From positions 3,392,207 through 3,456,206 of the forward strand of contig NZ_CP031222.1 in NCBI RefSeq assembly GCF_003351745.1: 64,000 bases of DNA, given 5' to 3'. The DNA comes from Aquirhabdus parva. Its GTDB lineage: Bacteria > Pseudomonadota > Gammaproteobacteria > Pseudomonadales > Moraxellaceae. This document shows positions 45,175 to 54,594 of this stretch, piece by piece; the stretch's first letter is position 1, and the number at the start of each line of letters is the position of its first letter. The translations under genes and the position numbers were made by a program. Under the pieces are notes generated by a model that saw only the letters and a list, made by a program, of their open reading frames with translations, had not been told where the DNA came from and made no database searches.

Positions 45175-47304
45175 TTAAAAACGATAACGTGCGCCTACTG
45201 TCAGTGTCACCGGTGCGCCGGGCAGATTATAGTCATTCGCCCCGCTATGTCCGGCAACAAAATATTTGCGATTCAGCACATTTTGTAGTGTTGCATTGAT
45301 ATCAAACTTCGCCGATTCATAACCCGCTCCCAGATTCATCACGCCATAACCGGGCAATGTGGTCAGATCATCCGCTGAAGCAAAGCGGGACGACTCTGCC
45401 TTAGCCCCAGCCGCAACATAGAATCCATCATCCAGTTTATGTTTGATCCAGAGATTAAAACTGTTACGCGGAGTCAACGAGGCTTCATTGCCATTGAATG
45501 ATTTACCAGTCGAAGTCTTGGCCGTTGAGCTTAAGATTTCGCTTTTCATATAAGAATAACCCGCAAGGACATCCCACTGCGGCGCGATCTTACCAGTAAA
45601 CGATAACTCCAGCCCACGGGTGCGCTGCTCACCAATTGGCACAGCAAGCAGTGGATTCAGCGGGTCTTGATTCTGGATATTGGTTTGTGACATCTCAAAC
45701 AGGGATGTCGTCAGACTGGCTTGCTGAGTCAGATCCCACTTCACCCCGACTTCTTTGTTCTTGGTTTCGGTCGGTTTAAGCTGATCACTGTTGGCATAGA
45801 AGGTAAAGGCATCGGCTATCGGCTGATACGATTTGCTGTAGGACGCATAGAGCGATACCGCCTCAATCGGCTGATACACCAAACCAATGCGCGGTGAGAC
45901 CGTGTTATCGGTGCGATCCAAATCAAGGTTAGCTTTGGTACGATCATCACGATTCTGCTCAATGCGATCAAAACGTGCCCCAGCAAGCAGCTTCCATTCA
46001 GGTGTGATCGTTACGAAGTCCTGTAAATAGAGACCATAGATATCAAACTGGCTCTTATTGTCATTACTGGCTGGCGTATTGTGCGGAATCGGTGGTAGAT
46101 CGACCAGTACGGGCGCAAATAGGTTATAGGTCGCCACATTTTTAACCGTGTACAATCGCTCGCTCTTGTCTTGATGCCCCACTTCAAGCCCATACAAAAT
46201 CTCATGTTTGACACTGCCCCAATTCAAAATCTGTGACAGTTCATTTTGCAAGTACACGCCTTTCTCATCACGCACACGTTTGGTTTCGGCAATTGCGACC
46301 TTAGCGGTTTTTTCATTCACCGTTGGGGTGGTGTAGTTGCGATCCAGTGAATAGTCATACGCACGCAATACCGAATGCAATTTAAGTGTATCGCTAAACC
46401 GATGATCTACCGTAATCGCGCTGCTCAGCACTTCGGATTCGACATAGGCGCGATCCCGACCATTGGCTGCACCGTAGTAAGTTTTGATTGGGACATCGAC
46501 AGGACGACCGTGATAACTTGGCACACCTTGATCCGCCAAGCGTTTATCATGCAAATAATCGGCTTGCACCATGACTGTAGTATCGGGTGAAATCTTGAAC
46601 AGTGCTGATGGCGCAATGGCTTGACGATCTAAGAAATAACCATCCCGAAAGCTGGATGAACTTTCCACCGCGCCAGTCAAGCGAAACTGCATGTCTTTAT
46701 CACTGGTGGTCGTACCCAAATCAAACTCACCACGTTTTTGCCCTCGTGAACCAAACGTCACACCGACCTCCTCGACTGGATTGGCACTCGGTTTCTTGGT
46801 AACACGATTGACAATCCCACCTGCAGAACCACGACCATAGACCACTGCTGCAGGGCCTTTCAGGACTTCAATCTGTTCGATATTGGATAGATCACGAAAA
46901 TAGAGTGCATCATCACGCACGCCATCAACAAACTGATCCGTGATGTTTAAGAACCCCCGAATCACCGTCTGATCACGCTGACCATCTCCCACACTGGCAC
47001 TCAAACCCGGCACATTGATCAAGGCATCTTGCACAGATGCCGCGTTCTGATCGCGCATCACCGTTTTATTCACCACACTCACGGTTTGCGGTACGTCATG
47101 CAGCTGTGCTGCGGTCTTGGTTGCTGTGCTTGAGACTTTGACCTGATAGCTGGGCTCTGCTTTCTTAGCATTGACCACAATCGTGGGCAAGCTGGATTCC
47201 GTAGGCGTGGATGATGTCTCTGCCATGGCAGGAGATGCAAACACTGCACAAGAAACGGCCATCATCGGTAGAGAGTGTGTGGTAAGTATACGGATCACGT
47301 TCAT
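45175..47304 (-). CDS. TonB-dependent siderophore receptor
   Basis: Outer-membrane receptor of about 709 residues of the siderophore (FhuA/FecA) class. A signal peptide ends at ASPAMAET. The plug shows LPTIVVNAKKAEPS and the siderophore-type stretch GRGSAGGIVNRVTKKPS, and the barrel ends in Phe (ARYRF). It follows the MFS exporter gene by 40 bases. Ligand: probably the siderophore made by the NIS synthetase of this locus. The ATG at 47304 is used, 8 residues after the longest possible start. Confidence 0.88.
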   Translation of the reverse strand: MNVIRILTTHSLPMMAVSCAVFASPAMAETSSTPTESSLPTIVVNAKKAEPSYQVKVSSTATKTAAQLHDVPQTVSVVNKTVMRDQNAASVQDALINVPGLSASVGDGQRDQTVIRGFLNITDQFVDGVRDDALYFRDLSNIEQIEVLKGPAAVVYGRGSAGGIVNRVTKKPSANPVEEVGVTFGSRGQKRGEFDLGTTTSDKDMQFRLTGAVESSSSFRDGYFLDRQAIAPSALFKISPDTTVMVQADYLHDKRLADQGVPSYHGRPVDVPIKTYYGAANGRDRAYVESEVLSSAITVDHRFSDTLKLHSVLRAYDYSLDRNYTTPTVNEKTAKVAIAETKRVRDEKGVYLQNELSQILNWGSVKHEILYGLEVGHQDKSERLYTVKNVATYNLFAPVLVDLPPIPHNTPASNDNKSQFDIYGLYLQDFVTITPEWKLLAGARFDRIEQNRDDRTKANLDLDRTDNTVSPRIGLVYQPIEAVSLYASYSKSYQPIADAFTFYANSDQLKPTETKNKEVGVKWDLTQQASLTTSLFEMSQTNIQNQDPLNPLLAVPIGEQRTRGLELSFTGKIAPQWDVLAGYSYMKSEILSSTAKTSTGKSFNGNEASLTPRNSFNLWIKHKLDDGFYVAAGAKAESSRFASADDLTTLPGYGVMNLGAGYESAKFDINATLQNVLNRKYFVAGHSGANDYNLPGAPVTLTVGARYRF

Positions 47305-47344
47305 AGTATTAAAAAGCTCAAGAATCAAAAATTTAAATATAAAG

Positions 47345-48583
47345 TTACGACGGGTTGGTTAACGATGCCGAGGGAGTCGGACTAAACACTTGTGGCTTTA
47401 AACGCAACAGGCGAATCCCCAGCGCAGCAACGCCATAGGTCACCACCACAGGCCAAAATAAATAAGCGACAGGAAGCCAAATCATGGTGACTGCGCCAAC
47501 TCCTATCCCGATCAGCGCGCCGGCTTTGGCAGCACTATTACCTAAGCCCAACACATGACCTTGCTGATGATCTGCTGCAGCTTTGGATAACAAGCTATAA
47601 AACACGGGGAGCAACGCACCGAGGCAAATCCCCCATACCACGCGCGCCACAATAAAAATGACGATGTTGCTGCTCATCGCTTGTGCCATCACCACCAGTA
47701 CGCAAACCCATGTGATCCACTCCACTTGCTGGAGGACTTGCGACTGACTCTGATGGGCAAAGCGTTTACCCCAGATCGGCGCAGCCACACATAGCCCTAC
47801 TGCAACAGCGCCATAGCACAACCCCACGACGGTTGCGCTGGCATGTAGCGTTTGCTCGGCAAAAATGCCAAAGAAGGCTTGCGGCATCATCTTGCCCGCT
47901 TGAACCAGCACGATGCCGAGCAATAACCCAAAGAACGCCGCGAACGGCAGTGACACCTCCGTAGTCGCCTCTGACGATTTAGATACTTTTTTCACCTGCG
48001 TTGCAGGCAGCAGCCACCACGCTGCCAGAGCACAGCCAAAGCAGATCAATGCGGCAATGAGGTTGAGCCACGCAAAGCTATAAAAATCAAAGATAATGCC
48101 ACCAAGTAAGGGACCAATCATCGAACCCATCGCTGTTGCCACCTGAAGCTTGGCCATGAGCGCTGAGCGCCCCTCGCGATTGACCAGCGTCGTACCGTAG
48201 GCTTGTGATGCGGCAATAAACCCCGCCAAGCCACCTTGAACTAAACGCATTACTAAAATACTGAAGGTATCGTTCAACCATGCGATACACAGCTGCGTCA
48301 GCGCCAGTGCAAATAGCGCTCGCAGCAGCATCGGTTTGTGTCCATAGCGATCTCCGAGTCGTCCCCAAAGTGGCGTGAAGCACATTGCCATCACCATTGG
48401 GCCTGCATAAGCAACCCCACTGGCAATGGCCAGCCAATGTGCTGATAGTTGCCCCGTCGCCTTGAAATGCAACGCCCAAAAAGGCGCACTCATCTCCATT
48501 GCACCCATGGAGAGCATCTGAACAATAAATAGCCACAGCAATGGATGGCGCACATTTTTCCCATGCAAACGACGCTCAGTCAC
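47345..48583 (-). CDS. MFS siderophore exporter
   Basis: Twelve-helix major facilitator of 412 residues. The conserved loop after helix 2 reads PLWGRLGDRYGHKPMLL. It starts 1 base after the NIS synthetase stop, so the two genes are tightly coupled. In LbtAB of Legionella and FslAB of Francisella, a single NIS synthetase is paired with an MFS protein that exports the siderophore. Export of the siderophore made here is therefore the best inference. Confidence 0.82.
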   Translation of the reverse strand: MTERRLHGKNVRHPLLWLFIVQMLSMGAMEMSAPFWALHFKATGQLSAHWLAIASGVAYAGPMVMAMCFTPLWGRLGDRYGHKPMLLRALFALALTQLCIAWLNDTFSILVMRLVQGGLAGFIAASQAYGTTLVNREGRSALMAKLQVATAMGSMIGPLLGGIIFDFYSFAWLNLIAALICFGCALAAWWLLPATQVKKVSKSSEATTEVSLPFAAFFGLLLGIVLVQAGKMMPQAFFGIFAEQTLHASATVVGLCYGAVAVGLCVAAPIWGKRFAHQSQSQVLQQVEWITWVCVLVVMAQAMSSNIVIFIVARVVWGICLGALLPVFYSLLSKAAADHQQGHVLGLGNSAAKAGALIGIGVGAVTMIWLPVAYLFWPVVVTYGVAALGIRLLRLKPQVFSPTPSASLTNPS

Positions 48584-48584
48584 A

Positions 48585-50450
48585 TCAGATCGCCTTCAAA
48601 GGATTCGGCATCTGACCATGCACATCCTCCTGCGTATTGGACAAGCGCATGCGTAAGAACGCTTTGGCAGGCCAAGGTAACTCCAAAAACGCCTCACGCT
48701 CGGCCTCCCACCGTTCTGGGTTAGTACGTGGCCGCAGGGCATCAAAAACTTGAATGGTTTGCTCGCGCAGTACCGTCCAGAAGATCAGTGCCGATTGTTG
48801 TGTGGTCCGTGCCAGAAGCAGCGCCATCTCACTCAAATGACAGAGCATGACTGCATGTAAAATCTTGTCGCGTACGGGCATGTGATCGTCATACACGGTA
48901 TGACCTGCACGGAAAGGATCAAGCGTGTACTGCATCTTCTCAAGCGTTGAGGCATGCACACGGACATCCCCAAAATCGCGAGCCAGCAAACACACCGGAC
49001 GGTAGGCCTGATCAACCAGCATGAAACTGTTTTGTTGATGTGCCTCAAAGGCGATACCATAAATGAGGTAGGCACTTAAAGTCGCAGTCAACACGGTCTG
49101 GGTATATTGCTGGAAAAACTCCGCCGCCGCAGTGTCATGGCCGCCATAACCCAATGCAACCAACTCGGCAATCAAAGGACGTTTGGCATAGGCAGAACTG
49201 GAAAATAACGCACCAACAGGCAGTGGAAACAGTGCATCGGTGCGTTTGTTCAGGGGATTTTGACGATACAAGACGGCCAGATGACGTGAACGGTTATCAT
49301 CTTGGTTCGGATCCAGATAATGGACTCCAACATCTTCCCCGACGATTTCAAGACGCTGACCAAAACCCTGCTCTACCGCCAAAATACGGCGTAACAACTG
49401 AGTAATGCGCGGCCCCATCACGGCTGATTTTGGCGAGACAGTACGCTCGACACTGGTCAATCGCAACGACACCGGCAACTTCATATGCGGCATAGCGTCT
49501 GAATGCTCTGGAACCACTGTCCTAAACGACATGGTCGGTGACGCAGGAATAGAGACATTGTCCAGAAGCACGAGCGTGCCTTGGGCAATCTCAGCAGCAA
49601 ACTCATCATCGATAAATCGCTCTGCCTGATAAGGATGTATCGGCAAAGGCACCCAGTCATCAGGGGCGTATCCTCTTTGGGTCAGAGCCTCTTGCCAATG
49701 GGCAAAAGCATTTGGAAACTGGCGTGCAAACCAAACGCTATACGATATATCAGAAGAGGGATCCGTCGCTTCTAACTGTAATTCTGCATGAACCTGGTCT
49801 TTTTTGATTGCAGCAATCGTAATCTTCAGCTCCGCCTGAAACTCAGGGGACATCCGCATCACATCCACCGCACTCAAACCCAGTTTGGTCTTGTATGTGG
49901 GGTGCCAGGGATGACCTATCGTGCCCCACTGCTCTAGTGTCAGCAGTGGATTAGCCAAGTTACTGGTGCGTAAAAACGTCAGGAAATAGCGATGATCACC
50001 CCGGCTGCGCAAGAGCTCCCGACCCCACTTTTCACGATAGGTCAGGCATAAAGCATCATTATCAATGCTGTTTTCCAGTTCCAGACACAGACGCTCAAGA
50101 TCTGCCAAACTGACGGGCATGGGCAATGCATCGGCAACAGCGCGCAGGAGTGCTGAAGGGGTTTTAATCGGATAAGGTCGATTGCCCGTTTTATGACAGG
50201 TGATGCCACCAACCAGTTGGCAACTGCCGATGCGACCAAGCTCTAAGCCCTCAAAGCGCAGTAATGTTTTTTGGCTCCAGAGCGGCAACCATGCGATAGA
50301 ACCTTCGACCACCAAGTGACTGGCATCGAGTAACTTCTCACGAAATAAGGCTTGAAGGGTGCGTACCAAACCTTGCTGACAGGCTTGTGCATACTGTGCA
50401 TCCGTACTTGATATCGCTGTGACAGTAGGGTGCAATTGCTGCATGTCCAT
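48585..50450 (-). CDS. NIS siderophore synthetase (IucA/IucC family)
   Basis: ATP-dependent condensing enzyme of 621 residues that links a carboxylic acid (often citrate) to an amine or alcohol. Motifs include GHPWHPTYKTKLGL (ATP binding), HPYQAERFI, SPTMSFRTVVP and AHQQNSFMLVDQ, all typical of IucA/IucC proteins. Only one such gene is present in this window, as in rhizoferrin systems; there is no hydroxylase or decarboxylase beside it. A strong Fur box lies 58 bases before the start. It is the first gene of the operon synthetase, exporter, receptor, reductase. Confidence 0.92.
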   Translation of the reverse strand: MDMQQLHPTVTAISSTDAQYAQACQQGLVRTLQALFREKLLDASHLVVEGSIAWLPLWSQKTLLRFEGLELGRIGSCQLVGGITCHKTGNRPYPIKTPSALLRAVADALPMPVSLADLERLCLELENSIDNDALCLTYREKWGRELLRSRGDHRYFLTFLRTSNLANPLLTLEQWGTIGHPWHPTYKTKLGLSAVDVMRMSPEFQAELKITIAAIKKDQVHAELQLEATDPSSDISYSVWFARQFPNAFAHWQEALTQRGYAPDDWVPLPIHPYQAERFIDDEFAAEIAQGTLVLLDNVSIPASPTMSFRTVVPEHSDAMPHMKLPVSLRLTSVERTVSPKSAVMGPRITQLLRRILAVEQGFGQRLEIVGEDVGVHYLDPNQDDNRSRHLAVLYRQNPLNKRTDALFPLPVGALFSSSAYAKRPLIAELVALGYGGHDTAAAEFFQQYTQTVLTATLSAYLIYGIAFEAHQQNSFMLVDQAYRPVCLLARDFGDVRVHASTLEKMQYTLDPFRAGHTVYDDHMPVRDKILHAVMLCHLSEMALLLARTTQQSALIFWTVLREQTIQVFDALRPRTNPERWEAEREAFLELPWPAKAFLRMRLSNTQEDVHGQMPNPLKAI

Positions 50451-50507
50451 ACTATTTTTACCAAATGATCAATGTGCAATTAGTCTAGAGCAGATGCTAA
50501 TGGGATG

Positions 50508-50526
50508 TCAATCGATAATCATTATC
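50508..50526 (-). promoter_or_regulatory. Fur box of the siderophore operon
   Basis: GATAATCATTATC at 50514-50526 matches the last 13 bases of the Fur consensus exactly; 14 of 19 bases in all agree. It lies upstream of the NIS synthetase gene on the minus strand. Confidence 0.8.
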
Positions 50527-50623
50527 AATTACAATTAAATGGGCATGCGCTCTACCAATTGCTTAGAATTAGTTTTTAATATTTATTATTCAGATATTTA
50601 AAAAATTTCTGGGTAGCTTTTTA

Positions 50624-51178
50624 TTAAAACAGCCCCATCTGCTGGGACTCCATATGCGATTTCGTCCGCAATTTAGGCAGTGCATGGATTGCATCGGGGA
50701 TATACCCTTCCAGCCGCAGCAGCAATTCTTTGGCTTTCAGTCCACCGGCAAACCCAGTCAGATCACCCGATGCCCCAATCACCCGATGACACGGCGCGAT
50801 AATTGAAATCGGATTACGACCATTGGCCGCACCCACTGCACGTACCGCTTTGACATTGCCAATTTGCTCGGCAATGTCGCGATAACTCCGGGTTTCCCCA
50901 AACGGGATAGTCAACAGTGCCTGCCATACTGCTTTTTGAAAATCGGTGCCCTCAAAATCAAGAGGCAAGTCAAAATGCTTTCGCGTACCCGCAAAATACT
51001 CAGTCAGTTGCTGCTGGGTTTCAAGCAAGGTAGGGTGCTGCTGATCTTCAGTCATTTCACCAAGTGGCACCCGATTGGGGCGGTCTTCTTCCCAGAGGAT
51101 TGCAACAAGTCTTGCCCCTTTGGCAACCAGCGTTAATGAACCAACAGGCGAGTCCATCATGGTATAGACATAAGGCAT
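50624..51178 (-). CDS. ogt: Methylated-DNA-protein-cysteine methyltransferase (Ogt)
   Basis: A 184-residue DNA repair enzyme that moves an alkyl group from O6-alkylguanine to its own Cys. The acceptor is in PCHRVIGASGDLTGFAGG; the DNA-binding helix-turn-helix precedes it (QAVWQALLTIPFGETRSY). The C-terminal 25 residues (IPDAIHALPKLRTKSHMES onward) extend past the normal family end. Start at 51178 gives MPYVYTMMDSPVGSLTLVA, the usual N-terminus. Confidence 0.92.
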   Translation of the reverse strand: MPYVYTMMDSPVGSLTLVAKGARLVAILWEEDRPNRVPLGEMTEDQQHPTLLETQQQLTEYFAGTRKHFDLPLDFEGTDFQKAVWQALLTIPFGETRSYRDIAEQIGNVKAVRAVGAANGRNPISIIAPCHRVIGASGDLTGFAGGLKAKELLLRLEGYIPDAIHALPKLRTKSHMESQQMGLF

Positions 51179-51278
51179 GGCTTGAGTTCTCTGGCAATAG
51201 ATATAATCTTGTTCTGTTGTACCCCAGATGCCCCTCCACGTCTAGGCGCTTTTCTTACCTCGTCATACGGAACAAAAG

Positions 51279-51521
51279 CTAATGTCCAATGGCAGAATGA
51301 GCACGGCTCGGTGATGATAGCAATGATGCAATCACTTGATCACTATTGATAATTTTGGTGAGTAGAAAGTCATCGCGTTGACGCCGCTTGGTTTGAGCAG
51401 TGATGATCTGACCACAATAAATACACAATGATCCTGCTGCATAAAGCATAGTCGATGAAGTGCGCGTATCCAGCTGTACAGCATGGCAGCTTTGACATAT
51501 CAAGCTAAAACACTCATACAT
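51279..51521 (-). CDS. Mini zinc-ribbon protein of unknown function (paralogue B)
   Basis: An 80-residue protein with two Cys pairs in LICQSCHAVQLDTRT and LCIYCGQIITAQTKRR. The layout (CxxC, about 25 residues, CxxCGQ+I..+TK, then a short helical tail ending in H) is the same as in the protein encoded at 28591-28863. They are paralogues by pattern. The Zn2+ site is expected to be complete. No partner or pathway is evident. It lies between ogt and a COG4705 gene. Function unknown. Confidence 0.6.
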   Translation of the reverse strand: MYECFSLICQSCHAVQLDTRTSSTMLYAAGSLCIYCGQIITAQTKRRQRDDFLLTKIINSDQVIASLLSSPSRAHSAIGH

Positions 51522-51785
51522 GACGCCTCCTTACACGCGTGCAGATCGAATACTTCTCACCTCTATATAAGCAAACTTCAAACCAGATGGTTAAATATTT
51601 ACCAAACTACATCAGATTGATTCTTTGCTATTCACATCGCCACCTCACTGCCATCAATGTGGAAAAATCTGGCGTATTATTTTTTACTTTTTCCCACCAT
51701 CTATGCTTGGGATAAGTCTTCCTCGTCATAGTGCAACACATCATGTTCATCTCGATTGGCATCGCGTTTGGGATTTCTAAAAATA

Positions 51786-52559
51786 ATGCACACCTCACTT
51801 ATCGTTCCACCTTCTCCTTTGCTCAATAAGGTTCCGGAAGTCACACTCTTCTTCTGGATTATCAAAGTCATGTCTACAACAGTTGGGGAAACTGCTGCGG
51901 ATTTTTTGATTTTCAATTTGAAATTTGGCCTCACCATCACCTCACTGCTGATGGGTGGTTTACTGTTGATTGTCCTATGGATTCAGCTCAAATCCCGTCA
52001 GTACACCCCTTGGAAGTATTGGCTTGCTGTGGTCTCGATCAGCATCTTTGGGACATTGCTGACGGATAATCTGAGCGACCATTTTGGCGTGCCTTTAATC
52101 CTAACAACCAGCCTGTTTACAATCGCTCTCATCATCACTTTTGTCCTATGGTATCGTTCAGAGCACACGCTCTCGATCCAGAGTATTCATACTCGACGGC
52201 GTGAAATACTGTATTGGATTGCCATTTTATTCACCTTTGCACTGGGTACTGCGGCTGGTGATCTGGTGGCCGAAGGCTTTAGACTAGGTTATCTGACATC
52301 AGGACTCATCTTTGGATCACTGATCGGAGTCATTGCCCTTCTGTATTATGTTTTCCAGCGCAATGCCATCGCATCATTTTGGGTAGCCTATATATTGACT
52401 CGTCCCTTTGGTGCATCATGGGGGGACTACCTTTCCCAGCCAGTCGGTAGCGGTGGACTGGGCTTAGGCACGTTTGGAACCAGTACGTTGTTCCTTGTTG
52501 TCATCGTGGGGTTAGTGAGTTATTTGAGCATCAGCCATCAGAAATGGATCTCGCAATGA
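51786..52559 (+). CDS. COG4705-type multi-helix membrane protein
   Basis: A 257-residue protein with about seven helices. The repeat-like blocks KVPEVTLFFWIIKVMSTTVG then ETAADFLIFNL and GTAAGDLVAEGFRLGYLTSG mark the COG4705 family of uncharacterised membrane-anchored proteins. It is followed 23 bases later by a response regulator and its kinase, so these three form an operon and it may be the sensor partner or effector of that system. The start at 51786 is based on the common family N-terminus; the frame is open to 51756. Confidence 0.7.
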   Translation: MHTSLIVPPSPLLNKVPEVTLFFWIIKVMSTTVGETAADFLIFNLKFGLTITSLLMGGLLLIVLWIQLKSRQYTPWKYWLAVVSISIFGTLLTDNLSDHFGVPLILTTSLFTIALIITFVLWYRSEHTLSIQSIHTRRREILYWIAILFTFALGTAAGDLVAEGFRLGYLTSGLIFGSLIGVIALLYYVFQRNAIASFWVAYILTRPFGASWGDYLSQPVGSGGLGLGTFGTSTLFLVVIVGLVSYLSISHQKWISQ

Positions 52560-52582
52560 AGAAGAACGATAGAGACTAAACC

Positions 52583-53245
52583 ATGCGCGTATTACTCGTC
52601 GAAGATGACAAGATGATCGGGGAAGCCATTGAGCAATCTCTCAAAGATGCCACCTATGCCGTCGATTGGGTACGTGATGGCAACACCGCCCTGACAAGCC
52701 TGGGATGCCAGCACTATGATGTCGTACTTCTTGATTTAGGACTACCCAAGAAAGATGGCTTAAGCGTCTTACGCAGCATCCGATCAGCAGGCAATGATGT
52801 TGCCGTATTAATCATTACCGCACGGGATGCCCTAGATGATCGCATACTGGGTTTAGATGCTGGTGCAGATGATTATCTGCTCAAAAGCTTTGAAATGGCT
52901 GAACTTCTAGCACGGATGCGCGCCGTAATCCGGCGCAAAGGCGGACTTGCCGCACCCGTACTCAGTAATGGCGTGATGTCATTAGATCCCTCGACACACG
53001 AGGTTAATCTAGCGGGAGAAACTACGCGACTGTCCAAACGTGAATTTGCCTTGCTCCATGCCCTCATGATCCGCCCAGGCGCAATCTTATCTCGCTCGGA
53101 TATCGAAGACCGCATTTATGGCTGGAATGAAGAAGTAGAAAGTAATGCGGTGGAATTTTTGATCCACGCATTGCGTAAAAAGCTAGGCAGTCATGCTATC
53201 AAAAATGTTCGAGGTGTGGGATGGATGGTGCCCCAAGAAAAATAA
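52583..53245 (+). CDS. OmpR-family response regulator with altered Lys-Pro motif
   Basis: A 220-residue regulator. The receiver has DD near the N-terminus (VEDDKMIG), the phospho-acceptor in VVLLDLGLPKKDG, and IITARDALDDRI. The conserved Lys-Pro at the end of strand 5 is Lys-Ser here: YLLKSFEMAELLA. The winged helix ends with KNVRGVGWMV. It belongs to the QseB/PmrA-like group. The sensor kinase gene overlaps it by 25 bases. Signal unknown; the COG4705 protein upstream may be involved. Confidence 0.85.
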   Translation: MRVLLVEDDKMIGEAIEQSLKDATYAVDWVRDGNTALTSLGCQHYDVVLLDLGLPKKDGLSVLRSIRSAGNDVAVLIITARDALDDRILGLDAGADDYLLKSFEMAELLARMRAVIRRKGGLAAPVLSNGVMSLDPSTHEVNLAGETTRLSKREFALLHALMIRPGAILSRSDIEDRIYGWNEEVESNAVEFLIHALRKKLGSHAIKNVRGVGWMVPQEK

Positions 53246-54582
53246 GACAATCGCTGCAATTTAAGCTGTCCATGCGTTTATCCGTGGTCATTCTACTGAC
53301 CGCTTTAATCGCCGGAATTCTGTCTTTTGTTTCAGCTTTTCGCGAAGCCAATGAACTGCAAGACGATCAGCTTAAGCAAGTGGCTGAGCTCATCAATCAT
53401 CATCACTTTTCGCTCTCCGTGACTGACGCCCAAGATGGTGTGCCCGATATCGACCCTGAGTCACGCGTCGTAGTGCAAGTCGTGCCGACCCGCCAACCCA
53501 CTCGTCCCTATGATGCAGGCGCACTCGCTCTTCCACTGAATCTGCCCGATGGACTGCAAACTGTGACAATCAATCAGGAGACATGGCGCCTCTTTGTGAG
53601 AAAGTTGGACACCGGCATCCGTGTCGCGGTCGGTCAGCAAACCATTGTCCGTGATGAGGTCGCACAAGACAGTGCCATCAGAACCTTATTACCCTTGATC
53701 ATCCTGATCCCGATTCTCGTATTGTTGGTTGCGGATCTCATTTATCAGATGTTTAAACCCCTAAAAAAACTGGCACTGAATATAGAAGATCGATCCGATA
53801 ACGATCTGGATGCTGTCAGTGAGCAAAACTTGCCGTCTGAAATACGACCTTTTGTGGTGGCGATTAATCGCTTGTTTGCCCGGGTTGCCCAATCCGTTGC
53901 CACTCAGCGACGATTCTTGGCGGATGCCGCACATGAGATGCGCTCTCCTCTCATGGCGCTGTCGTTACAGACTGACCGCTTAAGTGCCAGCGACATGTCA
54001 GAGGAAGCTCAAGTCCGCTTGGCGACGCTACGCACTGGACTACAACGCACCAAAGTATTATTGGATCAAATGCTCACGCTCGCACGTCTGCAGGAAGACA
54101 GGACGGAACGTAGAAAGTCTGTCGCCATGCAGCAGGCTTTTAGACATGTCGTTGAAGACCTGCTTCCGCTTGCAGAAGCTAAGGAGATTGATCTGGGTGT
54201 CGTGGGGAATGCCGATGCGACCCTCATTACTCAAGCGCTGGATCTACACATCATGCTCAAGAATCTGGTCGAAAATGCGATTAAATACACCCAGCATGGC
54301 GGCAAAGTTGATTTGTCGCTACAAATCAAGCCAGATCAGATTCAGTTGATTGTCGAAGACAATGGTCCGGGTATCCCGCTGGATGAACTGGAGCGGGTCT
54401 TTGATCCTTTTTATCGTGTCCTAGGTAATGATGAAATCGGATCAGGATTGGGTCTTTCGATTGTCCAAACCATCGCGAGCCGCATCGGCGCAACCATCCA
54501 TCTTGATTCATCGAATGGCATGGACGGCAGAGCCAGCGGACTGCGCGTCATCGTCAGCTTTACTGTGCCGTTGCCCGCTTAA
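53221..54582 (+). CDS. Sensor histidine kinase
   Basis: A 453-residue two-helix sensor kinase. Helix 1 is near residues 18-38 (VVILLTALIAGILSFVSA), a periplasmic domain of about 100 residues follows, and helix 2 lies near 158-175. The H-box reads FLADAAHEMRSPLMALSL, the N-box VENAIKYT and the G-box GSGLGLSIVQTI. It is the cognate partner of the response regulator. It converges with the metallophosphoesterase gene, 12 bases apart. The ligand is unknown. Confidence 0.87.
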   Translation: MDGAPRKIRQSLQFKLSMRLSVVILLTALIAGILSFVSAFREANELQDDQLKQVAELINHHHFSLSVTDAQDGVPDIDPESRVVVQVVPTRQPTRPYDAGALALPLNLPDGLQTVTINQETWRLFVRKLDTGIRVAVGQQTIVRDEVAQDSAIRTLLPLIILIPILVLLVADLIYQMFKPLKKLALNIEDRSDNDLDAVSEQNLPSEIRPFVVAINRLFARVAQSVATQRRFLADAAHEMRSPLMALSLQTDRLSASDMSEEAQVRLATLRTGLQRTKVLLDQMLTLARLQEDRTERRKSVAMQQAFRHVVEDLLPLAEAKEIDLGVVGNADATLITQALDLHIMLKNLVENAIKYTQHGGKVDLSLQIKPDQIQLIVEDNGPGIPLDELERVFDPFYRVLGNDEIGSGLGLSIVQTIASRIGATIHLDSSNGMDGRASGLRVIVSFTVPLPA

Positions 54583-54594
54583 AATCCATCACCA

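Noticed and set aside
51701-51940. Minus-strand ORF of 79 residues
   Set aside because: Overlaps the start of the COG4705 gene on the other strand and has no family pattern.
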